A DNA stretch of 14,258 bases from an uncultured Mediterranea sp. Lineage in GTDB: Bacteria > Bacteroidota > Bacteroidia > Bacteroidales > Bacteroidaceae. A program made the translations under genes and the position numbers. The DNA lies in contig NZ_CABUOL010000034.1 of NCBI RefSeq assembly GCF_902493215.1, positions 1 to 14,258 on the forward strand, in the 5' to 3' direction. The notes under the pieces were generated by a model. It did not search any database. It saw nothing but the letters and a program-made list of their open reading frames with translations, and was not told the DNA's origin. Shown piece after piece: positions 1 through 7,650 of this stretch; the stretch's first letter is position 1, and each line of letters starts with the position of its first letter.

Positions 1-42
1 GAAATTAACCAAGAGGTTTTAAAAACCGTTAATAATCACTGA
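1..42 (+). CDS. possible 3' end of an upstream gene (partial)
   Basis: Frame 1 is open from the window edge and ends at a TGA at 40-42, giving a tail reading EINQEVLKTVNNH. The stop overlaps an ATG at 42 (TGATG), an arrangement often used for translational coupling, so an upstream member of the same operon may end here. Only 13 codons are visible, so the open frame could be chance, and I cannot name the product. Confidence 0.35.
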   Translation, partial: EINQEVLKTVNNH

Positions 43-77
43 TGCAACCGATTAATCCACTATCTTCGTACCTTAAA

Positions 78-950
78 ATGAAGGAAAAAATATTGCACAT
101 GCGAAATTTCTGTCTGTTGTCTCTCATTCTGCTCTTGGCTGGGGCATGCGGAAAGCCGAAGTATGACCATAAAGGGCGTACGCCATTGGTGGAACTGAAT
201 GGGAATTTCCTGTATAAGGAAGATTTGGCGGCAGTGCAGCCTGCAGGTCAGTCGAAGGATGACAGCCTGCTGTTCGCAGAGCACTACATCCGTAATTGGG
301 CGGAAGATATCCTGCTTTATGAAAAGGCTCAGGACAATATTCCAGACAATGAGGAAGTGGAAAAATTGGTAAGGAACTACCGGAAGGCTTTGATCGTACA
401 TGCTTACCAGCAGGCTCTGATTGGTCAGAAATTGGCGGAAAACAGTATGGAAGAAGAACTTCAGGCTTACTATGAAAAGAATAAGGAAGTCTTTAAAGCC
501 GAGTCTCCTTTGATGAAAGGACTGTTTATCAAAGTTCCCTTGACGTCGCCCGGTATCAGTCGCGTACGTCAGTGGTATAAGGATGAGCGGCAAAGTGCGG
601 TGGAGCATCTGGAAAAATACAGTTTGCAGAACGCCGTCAAGTATGAATATTTTTATGATAAATGGATACCGGTTTCCGATATTCTGACGCTGATGCCTTT
701 CAACGAGGAAAACGTGGACGCCTACTTCGCGCGTAACCATAGGGTGGAAGTCAAGGATACGGCCTTCTGGTATTTTTTAAATGTGAGTGATTACATTCCG
801 GCCGGCGGTCAGGAGCCTTACGAGGCAGCCAAGCCTATGGTTACCGAGATGTTGCTGAATGGGAAACAGGTGGAATTCCTGAATCAGGTGAAAGACGACT
901 TGTACCAGGAAGCTGTAGAAGATGGAAAAATAAAATATTGTGTGAATTAA
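78..950 (+). CDS. SurA/PpiC-related periplasmic lipoprotein, probably non-catalytic
   Basis: This is a predicted lipoprotein of 290 residues if translation starts at 78. In-frame ATGs also exist at 42 (302 aa, overlapping a possible upstream stop) and 99. I prefer 78 because it gives a short basic n-region (MKEKILHMRN) before the hydrophobic core and the lipobox-like LAGAC. The mature part is rich in charged helices and resembles the N-terminal chaperone region of SurA-type proteins (about residues 40-150). The following region has a parvulin-like strand (GLFIKVP) but lacks the GG and F-G motifs of an active parvulin domain. It lies 9 bases upstream of a true SurA-like gene, so a role as an accessory foldase for outer-membrane proteins is likely. 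Databases may well label it peptidyl-prolyl isomerase. The family assignment is moderately sure; loss of activity is an inference. Confidence 0.8.
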   Translation: MKEKILHMRNFCLLSLILLLAGACGKPKYDHKGRTPLVELNGNFLYKEDLAAVQPAGQSKDDSLLFAEHYIRNWAEDILLYEKAQDNIPDNEEVEKLVRNYRKALIVHAYQQALIGQKLAENSMEEELQAYYEKNKEVFKAESPLMKGLFIKVPLTSPGISRVRQWYKDERQSAVEHLEKYSLQNAVKYEYFYDKWIPVSDILTLMPFNEENVDAYFARNHRVEVKDTAFWYFLNVSDYIPAGGQEPYEAAKPMVTEMLLNGKQVEFLNQVKDDLYQEAVEDGKIKYCVN

Positions 951-959
951 GATAGCAGA

Positions 960-2327
960 ATGAAAAAGTGTATGAACGTTAGATGTTTAGTGTGGTTGGC
1001 CGCTATGTTGTTGCCTTGTCTTCCGGTATGGGGGCAGGACAATGTCATCGATGAGGTTGTATGGGTTGTTGGTGATGAGGCCATCCTGAAATCGGAAGTG
1101 GAAGAAATGCGCTTGGATGCATTGTATAACGGACGTCAGTTTGATGGAGATCCCTATTGCGTGATACCCGAGGAAATTGCTGTCCAGAAGTTGTTTTTAC
1201 ATCAGGCTGCCCTTGACAGTATCGAGGTGTCTGAAAGTGAAGTGGTCAGCCAGGTAGACTTTATGATCAACCAGTACATCAGCCGCATCGGCTCCATGGA
1301 GAAGATGGAAGAGTATTGGAACAAGAGCGCCACGCAGATTCGTGAAACGCTTCGTGAAAATGCCCGTGAAGGACTGACGGTACAGCGTATGCAACAAAAG
1401 TTGGTGGGCGATGTGAAGATTACCCCCGCTGAGGTGCGCCGTTATTTCCAGAATTTGCCTAAAGACAGTATCCCTTATATTCCTACCCAGGTGGAAGTGG
1501 AAATCATTACACAGAAACCGAGAATTCCCGTCGAGGAAGTTGAAGCGGTAAAAGGGCGCCTGCGTGAGTTTACCGAACGTATCAATAAGGGGGAAACCAG
1601 TTTCTCTACATTGGCCCGTATGTATTCGGAAGACCGTGCTTCGGCCAAAGACGGAGGTGAGATGCCTTTCTATGGCCGTGGCCAGCTTGATCCGGCTTTT
1701 GCCAATGTTGCTTTTAACCTGCAGGATCCGACCAAGGTTTCCAAGGTGGTGGAGTCGGAATATGGTTTCCATATCATCCAGCTGATGGAAAAACGCGGTG
1801 ACCGTATCAAGGTACGTCACATCCTGCTCCGTCCGCATATCCCCGAAAGTGCCTTGACAGCCGGTATGGCTCGTCTGGATTCCATTGCCGACGACATCCG
1901 CAACAATAAGTTTACGTTTGAAGAGGCGGCAGCAGTTATTTCGCATGACAAGGATACCCGTAACAACCATGGCTTGTTGCCCAATCCGAATACCAATACT
2001 TCCAAGTTTGAGATGCAGGAGCTTCCTCCTGAGATTGCCAAGGTAGTAGACAAGATGCAGGTCGGTGAAATATCCGAAGCCTTTACCATGATTCCCCAAA
2101 AGACGGGTAAGGAAGAGTGTGTCATTGTCAAACTGAAAAGCCGTATCAACGGTCATAAGGCAACCATTACCGACGACTATCAGAACCTGAAGGACTTGGT
2201 GCTGGAAAAACGTCGTGCCGAGGTGTTGGACAAATGGATACGTGAAAAACAGAAGCATACATACGTCCGCATCAAGGAAGGATGGAACAATTGTGAGTTC
2301 AAGTATCCGGGCTGGATCAAGGATTGA
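960..2327 (+). CDS. surA: SurA-type periplasmic peptidyl-prolyl cis-trans isomerase
   Basis: This is a periplasmic chaperone/foldase of 455 residues, close to the usual SurA length. A signal peptide runs to about residue 26 (ending PVWGQ). It is followed by the classic SurA N-terminal segment, DEVVWVVGDEAILKSEVEE, and a helical chaperone region to about 170. Two parvulin domains follow. The first (about 180-275) keeps the typical YSED, KDGGEMPFYGRG and GFHIIQ motifs. The second begins at VRHILL (about 284) and has SHDKDTRNNHG, where GG is replaced, so it may be less active. In the family, SurA delivers unfolded beta-barrel proteins across the periplasm to the BAM complex. It sits 9 bases after the lipoprotein gene and 34 bases before the OstA-like gene, so the genes are probably co-transcribed. 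The symbol is by homology; Bacteroides carry several such paralogues. Confidence 0.92.
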   Translation: MKKCMNVRCLVWLAAMLLPCLPVWGQDNVIDEVVWVVGDEAILKSEVEEMRLDALYNGRQFDGDPYCVIPEEIAVQKLFLHQAALDSIEVSESEVVSQVDFMINQYISRIGSMEKMEEYWNKSATQIRETLRENAREGLTVQRMQQKLVGDVKITPAEVRRYFQNLPKDSIPYIPTQVEVEIITQKPRIPVEEVEAVKGRLREFTERINKGETSFSTLARMYSEDRASAKDGGEMPFYGRGQLDPAFANVAFNLQDPTKVSKVVESEYGFHIIQLMEKRGDRIKVRHILLRPHIPESALTAGMARLDSIADDIRNNKFTFEEAAAVISHDKDTRNNHGLLPNPNTNTSKFEMQELPPEIAKVVDKMQVGEISEAFTMIPQKTGKEECVIVKLKSRINGHKATITDDYQNLKDLVLEKRRAEVLDKWIREKQKHTYVRIKEGWNNCEFKYPGWIKD

Positions 2328-2361
2328 GCATCCGGCTCTGTAGTGCTTTTACGATAACTAT

Positions 2362-4029
2362 ATGCATAAAAAATATTCGTTTTCTCGTTTTTTGAACAGG
2401 CATAGGCACCTCTTGGCGGGTGTTCTATGCCTGTTCGGCATCTGTCTGCTCAGTGCCCAGGACCGGAAAAAGGAAGAACCGGAGAAGAAGAAAACCCGTG
2501 TCGACCTGCTGTATGCCGACGAGGCCCAAGCCGACGACCAGGCCCGTCCGGATGTACAGATGCTGACAGGCTCTGTGAAGTTGCGTCACGACAGCATGTA
2601 CATGTACTGCGACACTGCTTTTATTTTCAAGCGTATCAATTCGGTGGAGGCCTTTGGAAACGTGCGGATGGAGCAGGGGGATACGCTGTTCATCTACGGA
2701 GACTATCTTTATTACGACGGTATGACCCAGCTGGCCATGCTTCGCGAGAATGTGCGGATGATTAACCGTAATACCGAACTGACAACTGACAGTCTGAACT
2801 ACGACCGTATTTATAATTTGGGATATTATTTTGATGGAGGAACACTGACTGACGAGGAAAATGTGCTGACTTCGGTATGGGGTGAATACAGTCCGGCTAC
2901 CAAATTGGCGGTGTTCAATCATGAAGTGACGCTGACCAATCCCCGGTTTGTGCTGACATCCGATACCTTGAAGTATCATACAGAAACGAAGATTGCGACA
3001 ATTCTCGGCCCTTCCGACATTGTGAGCGACAATAACCATATCTATTCGGAACGGGGTATCTATAACACCCTTACCGAGCAGGCCGAATTGCTCGACCGTT
3101 CGGTATTGACCAATCAGGGGAAAAAACTGACGGGCGACAGTCTTTTTTACGACCGCAAGCTGGGATATGGTGAGGCTTTCGACAATGTGCGTATGAACGA
3201 TACCATCAACCGGAACATGCTGACGGGCGACTATTGTTTCTATAACGAATTGACCGGCAATGCACTTGCCACGAAACGTGCCGTTGCGGTGGACTATTCG
3301 CAAGGTGACAGTCTTTTCATGCATGGCGATACGTTACGGATGGTTACTTACCATCTCAATACCGACTCCATGTATAGAGAGATGCGTGTCTATCATAAAG
3401 TGCGTGCCTACCGTTCCGACATTCAGGCTGTCTGTGACTCGCTGGTTTATAATTCGAAAGATTCCTGTATGACCATGTATACTGATCCCGTTCTCTGGTA
3501 CGGTCAGGAACAGCTTTTGGGAGAACAGATCAAGGTCTATATGAACGACAGTACCATCGACTGGGCGCATATCATTAACCAGGCGCTTGCCATTGAGCGT
3601 AAAGACTCCGTACACTATAATCAGGTGGCCGGTAAAGAAATGATGGGTTATTTCAGAGACGGAGAGATGCGGCAGGTAGATGTGAACGGCAGTGTGTTTG
3701 TCGTTTTCTATCCGGTAGAAGAGCGTGACAGCTCGCTGATTCTGATGAATTATTCCGAAGGAGGCTTCCTGCGGATGATGTTGAAAGACCGCCGCATGGA
3801 ACGCGGAGCCTTTATCGGACAAGCCAATGGTACAGCCTATCCGTTGGATCAGATACCGGCAGACAAGTACCGCCTGCCGTCCTTTGTGTGGCTGGATTAT
3901 ATCCGGCCGTTGAATAAAGAAGATATTTTCAACTGGCGGGGTAAAAAGGCCGATGCAGTGCTGAAGCAGAGCACGCGCCGTCCTACTGTTTCGCCCCGTG
4001 ACATGCATATCGAACGAACTAAAAAATAG
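2362..4029 (+). CDS. OstA/LptA-like lipopolysaccharide transport family protein
   Basis: The product is 555 residues with an N-terminal basic stretch and hydrophobic segment ending near LLSAQ (about residue 33), read as a signal peptide. Residues about 45-345 are a long run of short alternating beta-strands with recurring motifs such as GDTLFIYGDYLYYDG, TTDSLNYDR, TGDSLFYDRK and GDSLFMHGDTL. This is the OstA/LptA beta-jellyroll pattern repeated many times. In the family, LptA and the LptD N-domain form the periplasmic bridge that carries LPS to the outer membrane. There is no obvious LptD-type C-terminal barrel; the last 200 residues are mixed and end in a basic tail (IERTKK). The length is about three times that of LptA, so it may be a stretched bridge or a structural variant. 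The genes on either side fit an envelope-assembly operon. I see no basis for a specific gene symbol. Confidence 0.85.
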   Translation: MHKKYSFSRFLNRHRHLLAGVLCLFGICLLSAQDRKKEEPEKKKTRVDLLYADEAQADDQARPDVQMLTGSVKLRHDSMYMYCDTAFIFKRINSVEAFGNVRMEQGDTLFIYGDYLYYDGMTQLAMLRENVRMINRNTELTTDSLNYDRIYNLGYYFDGGTLTDEENVLTSVWGEYSPATKLAVFNHEVTLTNPRFVLTSDTLKYHTETKIATILGPSDIVSDNNHIYSERGIYNTLTEQAELLDRSVLTNQGKKLTGDSLFYDRKLGYGEAFDNVRMNDTINRNMLTGDYCFYNELTGNALATKRAVAVDYSQGDSLFMHGDTLRMVTYHLNTDSMYREMRVYHKVRAYRSDIQAVCDSLVYNSKDSCMTMYTDPVLWYGQEQLLGEQIKVYMNDSTIDWAHIINQALAIERKDSVHYNQVAGKEMMGYFRDGEMRQVDVNGSVFVVFYPVEERDSSLILMNYSEGGFLRMMLKDRRMERGAFIGQANGTAYPLDQIPADKYRLPSFVWLDYIRPLNKEDIFNWRGKKADAVLKQSTRRPTVSPRDMHIERTKK

Positions 4030-4033
4030 GAGG
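4028..4033 (+). promoter_or_regulatory. canonical Shine-Dalgarno sequence overlapping the upstream stop codon
   Basis: AGGAGG overlaps the TAG stop of the OstA-like gene and lies 7 bases before the ATG at 4041. Strong anti-16S pairing like this is uncommon in Bacteroidota, where most starts are A-rich. It settles the start of the small membrane protein at 4041 and suggests tight coupling to translation of the upstream gene. Confidence 0.6.
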
Positions 4034-4040
4034 ATGTTTT

Positions 4041-4331
4041 ATGGGTATGTTTACAATGAGAAAGCCGCGCGGTTTCCATCATTCATACATTTATGTGGAC
4101 GAACGTAAGGAGAAGCTGGATAAGATGAGAGAGAAGGCCAAGCGTGATTTGGGTATGCTTCCCGAAAAAGAATTCAATCCGGAAGACATCCGTGGAAAGT
4201 TTGTGGAAGCCACAACCCACCTGAAGCGCCGTAAGGAGAGCGGCAAGCGGCCGTTGCACTTCATTGTCATCTTGTTTTTTATTTCTCTGCTGGCCTATCT
4301 GTGGTATGCCATCAGTAACGGTATCATTTAA
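4041..4331 (+). CDS. small single-span membrane protein of unknown function
   Basis: This 96-residue protein has a highly charged N-terminal part (about 1-70, with DERKEKLDKMREKAKRD and a basic LKRRKESGKR patch) followed by one transmembrane segment at about 73-92. The basic residues before the membrane span suggest that the charged part is cytoplasmic and that the protein is tail-anchored in the inner membrane. I do not recognise a named family. It begins 11 bases after the OstA-like gene and ends 20 bases before mutL. Its start carries a canonical AGGAGG ribosome-binding site. Its place between an LPS-transport-like gene and mutL suggests co-expression with the envelope genes, but no function can be assigned. 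Confidence 0.8.
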   Translation: MGMFTMRKPRGFHHSYIYVDERKEKLDKMREKAKRDLGMLPEKEFNPEDIRGKFVEATTHLKRRKESGKRPLHFIVILFFISLLAYLWYAISNGII

Positions 4332-4351
4332 AACAGTAAATTCTTATAGGC

Positions 4352-6271
4352 ATGAGCGATATCATTCATCTGCTGCCCGATTCGGTGGCCAATCAGATTG
4401 CAGCCGGCGAAGTTATCCAACGTCCGGCTTCTGTCATCAAGGAATTGGTGGAAAATGCCATCGACGCCGAGGCTACGGAAATTCATGTATTGGTGACCGA
4501 TGCCGGAAAGACCGGCATTCAGGTGATAGACAATGGAAAAGGTATGTCTGAAACCGACGCCCGCTTGGCCTTTGAACGTCATGCTACGTCGAAAATCCGT
4601 GAAGCTTCCGATCTTTTCGCTTTGCGGACCATGGGATTTCGTGGTGAGGCACTGGCTTCCATTGCAGCAGTAGCCGAGGTCGAATTGAAGACACGGCTGG
4701 CCGACCAGGAACTGGGCACCCGTCTGGTGATAGCTGGTTCGAAGGTGGAAACACAGGAAGTGGTTTCGTGTCCTCAAGGAAGTAACTTCTCCGTGAAGAA
4801 TCTTTTCTTCAACGTGCCTGCCCGCCGAAAGTTCCTGAAAGCCAATTCTACGGAATTGAGTAACATTCTGGCCGAATTCGAGCGCATCGCTCTGGTACAT
4901 CCCGATGTGGCATTCTATCTGTACAGCAATGACAGTGAATTGTTCAACCTGCCTGTCATGCCTTTGAGACAACGCATTATGGCGGTGTTCGGCAAGAAGT
5001 TGAACCAGCAGTTGCTGTCGGTCGAGGTGGATACGACGCTGGTGCGAATCTCCGGTTATGTTGCCAAACCCGAGACGGCCCGTAAGAAAGGTGCCCACCA
5101 GTATTTCTTCGTCAACGGCCGCTACATGCGCCATCCCTATTTCCATAAGGCGGTGATGGATGCCTTCGAACATCTGATTCCGGCCGGTGAGCAGATATCC
5201 TATTTTATCTATTTTGATGTCGATCCGGCCAATATTGATGTGAATATTCATCCGACGAAGACCGAAATAAAGTTCGAGAACGAACAGGCCATCTGGCAGA
5301 TTCTGTCTGCGGCCATCAAGGAGTCTTTGGGAAAGTTCAGTGCGGTGCCGTCCATCGATTTCGATACCGAAGGCTTGCCTGACATCCCGGCGTTCGAGCA
5401 AACGCATCCTGTCGAACCTCCCCAGGTACATTATAATGCAGACTTCAATCCTTTCAAGTCAAATTCTTCCTCGTCTTATGGCGGTGGATATTCACGGAAA
5501 CAGGTGGAGTGGGAAGGATTGTACGCCGGGCTGGAGAAGGCCAGCCGAATGAATGACGATTATGCCGGCGGGCTGATGCCCGATGCCGATGAAGAGATTC
5601 CGGCTACAGCTCCGGCTGTAGAAGAGGCCGGTTTGTCTGCACCGGTCGCTTCGGCTCTGTCGGGTGGCGATTCCGCTTTCTGCGGTCAGGAGGGAACTGG
5701 TACATCGGGAGGGCAGCACTGGCAGTTCAAGGGGCGTTACATTCTGACGTCCGTCAAGTCGGGACTGATGCTGATAGACCAGCATCGGGCACATGTTCGT
5801 GTATTGTTCGACCGGTATATGGAGCAGATCCGTCAGAAGCAGGGAGTGGCCCAAGGCGTCCTTTTTCCCGAGATTGTACAGTTTCCTGCTTCGGAGGTGG
5901 CTATGCTGGAGAGCATTTTGGACGATTTGTCGGCTGTGGGCTTCGAACTGACTTCCTTGGGTGGAGGCAGTTATGCCATCAACGGTGTGCCCGCAGGCAT
6001 TGAAGGACTGAATCCTGTTGAGCTGGTGCGAAACATGGTACATACGGCCCTGGAGAAAGGCAGCGATGTGAAGGAAGAAGTGCAGTCCATCCTGGCACTG
6101 ACGCTGGCACGTGCGGCGGCCATTGTTTATGGTCAGGTGCTGGGAAATGATGAAATGGCGGCTTTGGTAGACAGCCTTTTTGCTTGTACGTCACCCAATT
6201 ACACTCCCGATGGACGCATCGTGCTGGCCACGCTCAAGGAAGAGGAAATAGAGAAACTTTTTGCCAAATGA
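4352..6271 (+). CDS. mutL: DNA mismatch repair protein MutL
   Basis: MutL couples MutS mismatch recognition to strand incision and removal. The protein is 639 residues. The N-terminal GHKL ATPase is intact: ELVENAIDA (Glu31 and Asn35 correspond to catalytic residues of the family), DNGKGM near 60, ATSK near 78 and GFRGEALASI near 96. The transducer domain runs to about 330, including NVPARRKFLK and FVNGRYMRHP. A low-complexity linker (about 340-455) follows, then a C-terminal dimerisation domain from about 460. At the expected endonuclease metal site (family motif DQHA-x2-E-x4-E) the sequence is DQHRAHVRVLFD, with both glutamates replaced (Val and Asp). It is the last gene of the operon, 20 bases after the small membrane protein, and is followed by a weak A/T-rich hairpin. 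Confidence 0.97.
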   Translation: MSDIIHLLPDSVANQIAAGEVIQRPASVIKELVENAIDAEATEIHVLVTDAGKTGIQVIDNGKGMSETDARLAFERHATSKIREASDLFALRTMGFRGEALASIAAVAEVELKTRLADQELGTRLVIAGSKVETQEVVSCPQGSNFSVKNLFFNVPARRKFLKANSTELSNILAEFERIALVHPDVAFYLYSNDSELFNLPVMPLRQRIMAVFGKKLNQQLLSVEVDTTLVRISGYVAKPETARKKGAHQYFFVNGRYMRHPYFHKAVMDAFEHLIPAGEQISYFIYFDVDPANIDVNIHPTKTEIKFENEQAIWQILSAAIKESLGKFSAVPSIDFDTEGLPDIPAFEQTHPVEPPQVHYNADFNPFKSNSSSSYGGGYSRKQVEWEGLYAGLEKASRMNDDYAGGLMPDADEEIPATAPAVEEAGLSAPVASALSGGDSAFCGQEGTGTSGGQHWQFKGRYILTSVKSGLMLIDQHRAHVRVLFDRYMEQIRQKQGVAQGVLFPEIVQFPASEVAMLESILDDLSAVGFELTSLGGGSYAINGVPAGIEGLNPVELVRNMVHTALEKGSDVKEEVQSILALTLARAAAIVYGQVLGNDEMAALVDSLFACTSPNYTPDGRIVLATLKEEEIEKLFAK

Positions 6272-6272
6272 T

Positions 6273-6290
6273 AAAAGAAACGTTCTTTTT
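6273..6290 (+). terminator. weak A/T-rich hairpin after mutL
   Basis: AAAAGAA (6273-6279) can pair with TTCTTTT (6283-6289) across a 3-base loop, with further T residues after it. The stem is almost all A-T, so it would be a weak terminator. It lies just after the mutL stop and before the ompA-family leader, where a transcript end is expected. Confidence 0.35.
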
Positions 6291-6378
6291 CAAAACTTTT
6301 TAAAATCTGTGGTGTTTATTATGCAGGTCGGTGAGAATAAGCGACCCTAACTTAACACCTAAACAAATTTTGGAAAGT

Positions 6379-7566
6379 ATGAAAAAGAATTTGATGTTAT
6401 TGGCTTTATCAGGACTGTCGGTTGCTGCGGTAGCACAAAACGCGACAGAATTTACTGAAGTACAGGAAGTCGTAGAAGTGCGACAGGACAAGTACGCAGT
6501 TGTTACCAATCCCTTCTGGGACAATTGGTTTATCTCGCTGGGTGGCGGTGCCACGGTGATGTTCGGCGATTACGATGCAGCCGGAAGCTTTGGCAAGCGC
6601 ATCAGCCCCACGTTGAATGTGGCAGTAGGCAAGTGGTTCACTCCGGGCCTGGGAGGACGTTTGCAGTACAGCGGTTTGCAGGCACGCGGCTATGTACCCT
6701 CGGCCGGATCGGACTATGCGGTAGGTGCGGTGCAGAACGGCGGCTATTACAAGCAGCGTTTCAACTACATGAATCTGCATGCCGATGTGATGTTCAACTT
6801 GAATGCTCTGTTCGGAGGTTACAATCCTTCACGGGTTTATGAAATTATTCCTTATGTGGGTGCCGGTATTACACACAATTATTCCACTCCTCATCGCGAG
6901 GCTCTTTCGGTCAACGGTGGTATCATCAACCGCTTCCGTGTATCCGATGCGCTCGACATCAATCTGGAACTTAGTGCGGTAGCTACCGAAGACAAATTCG
7001 ACGGTGGTATCGGAGGCAAGGGGTATGACGGTCTTGTCAGTGCAACGGTCGGTTTGACCTACCGCTTCCCCAAGCGTGGTTTCGACCGCCCCAGACCGGC
7101 TATCTCTGAAGAGCGCCTGGCTGCAATGCGCGACAAGATGAATCGCATGGCTGCCGAAAACGCCGAACTGGCAGAAGCCCTGAAGGCTGCTGAAAGTCGT
7201 GAACCGGAAGTGAAAGAAACCGAAGTGATTGTTAGCAAGCCGGTTATCGCACCGCGCACCGTGTTCTTCACCATCGGTTCGTCCGAAGTATCTGTCCGTG
7301 AGGCGATGAACCTCTCTTATCTGGCAGAGTCTATGAAGCAATCTTCGGAAACCACCTTTGTTGTCAACGGATATGCCGATGCAGCAACCGGAACCAAGGA
7401 GTATAACGAGAAACTGGCCCGTCAACGTGCCGAAGCGGTAATCAACGTGTTGGTTGAAAAGTATGGTGTAGACCGCAGCAAGCTGTCAGTAGGTACTACG
7501 GAAGCAGTCGACTCCTTCGGAGAACCCATCCTGAACCGTGTAGTGGTAGTAGAGTCTGCCCAATAA
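6379..7566 (+). CDS. OmpA-family outer-membrane protein with peptidoglycan-binding domain
   Basis: The protein is 395 residues from the ATG at 6379. A GTG at 6331 would extend the frame, but 6379 gives a clean signal peptide (MKKNLMLLALSG..., cleaved near AVAQ). Residues about 45-235 look like a small beta-barrel with alternating aromatic strands (NWFISLGGGATVMFGDY, YEIIPYVGAGITHNY, ATVGLTYRFP). An Ala/Glu-rich coiled coil follows (about 245-275). The OmpA-like domain (about 294-395) keeps GYAD (Asp334), YNEKLARQRAEAV and NRVVVV (Arg387), the Asp/Arg pair that binds diaminopimelate in OmpA. It should anchor the outer membrane to peptidoglycan. It appears monocistronic, with a 107-base upstream gap carrying a small hairpin (GGTCG 6326-6330 with CGACC 6342-6346) and a strong terminator downstream. 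I see no clear TAnnTTTG promoter in that gap; TTATTATG at about 6316-6323 is only a weak candidate. Confidence 0.9.
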   Translation: MKKNLMLLALSGLSVAAVAQNATEFTEVQEVVEVRQDKYAVVTNPFWDNWFISLGGGATVMFGDYDAAGSFGKRISPTLNVAVGKWFTPGLGGRLQYSGLQARGYVPSAGSDYAVGAVQNGGYYKQRFNYMNLHADVMFNLNALFGGYNPSRVYEIIPYVGAGITHNYSTPHREALSVNGGIINRFRVSDALDINLELSAVATEDKFDGGIGGKGYDGLVSATVGLTYRFPKRGFDRPRPAISEERLAAMRDKMNRMAAENAELAEALKAAESREPEVKETEVIVSKPVIAPRTVFFTIGSSEVSVREAMNLSYLAESMKQSSETTFVVNGYADAATGTKEYNEKLARQRAEAVINVLVEKYGVDRSKLSVGTTEAVDSFGEPILNRVVVVESAQ

Positions 7567-7596
7567 GCTCCGGCTTATAGGCAATAGATAAAAAAT

Positions 7597-7637
7597 GAGG
7601 CTGAATTCCCTTGGTGGAGTTCAGCCTCTGTTTTTTT
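7597..7637. terminator. bidirectional intrinsic terminator between the ompA-family gene and trpS
   Basis: GAGGCTGAATTCC (7597-7609) pairs with 7616-7628 to give a 13-bp stem with one G-U pair and a 6-base loop. It is followed by TG and seven T residues (7631-7637). On the other strand, the A-run at 7590-7595 supplies the U-tract for trpS. It ends both convergent genes, whose stops lie 30 and 13 bases away. Confidence 0.9.
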
Positions 7638-7650
7638 GTATGTTGCATCC

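Noticed and set aside
4328..5431. Long minus-strand open frame within mutL, and a similar one (1197-2258) within surA
   Set aside because: Both lie wholly antisense to confident genes with conserved motifs, and neither shows a signal peptide or domain of its own.
6331..6378. Upstream GTG start at 6331 for the OmpA-family protein
   Set aside because: It would place 16 extra polar residues before a perfect signal peptide that starts at the ATG at 6379.
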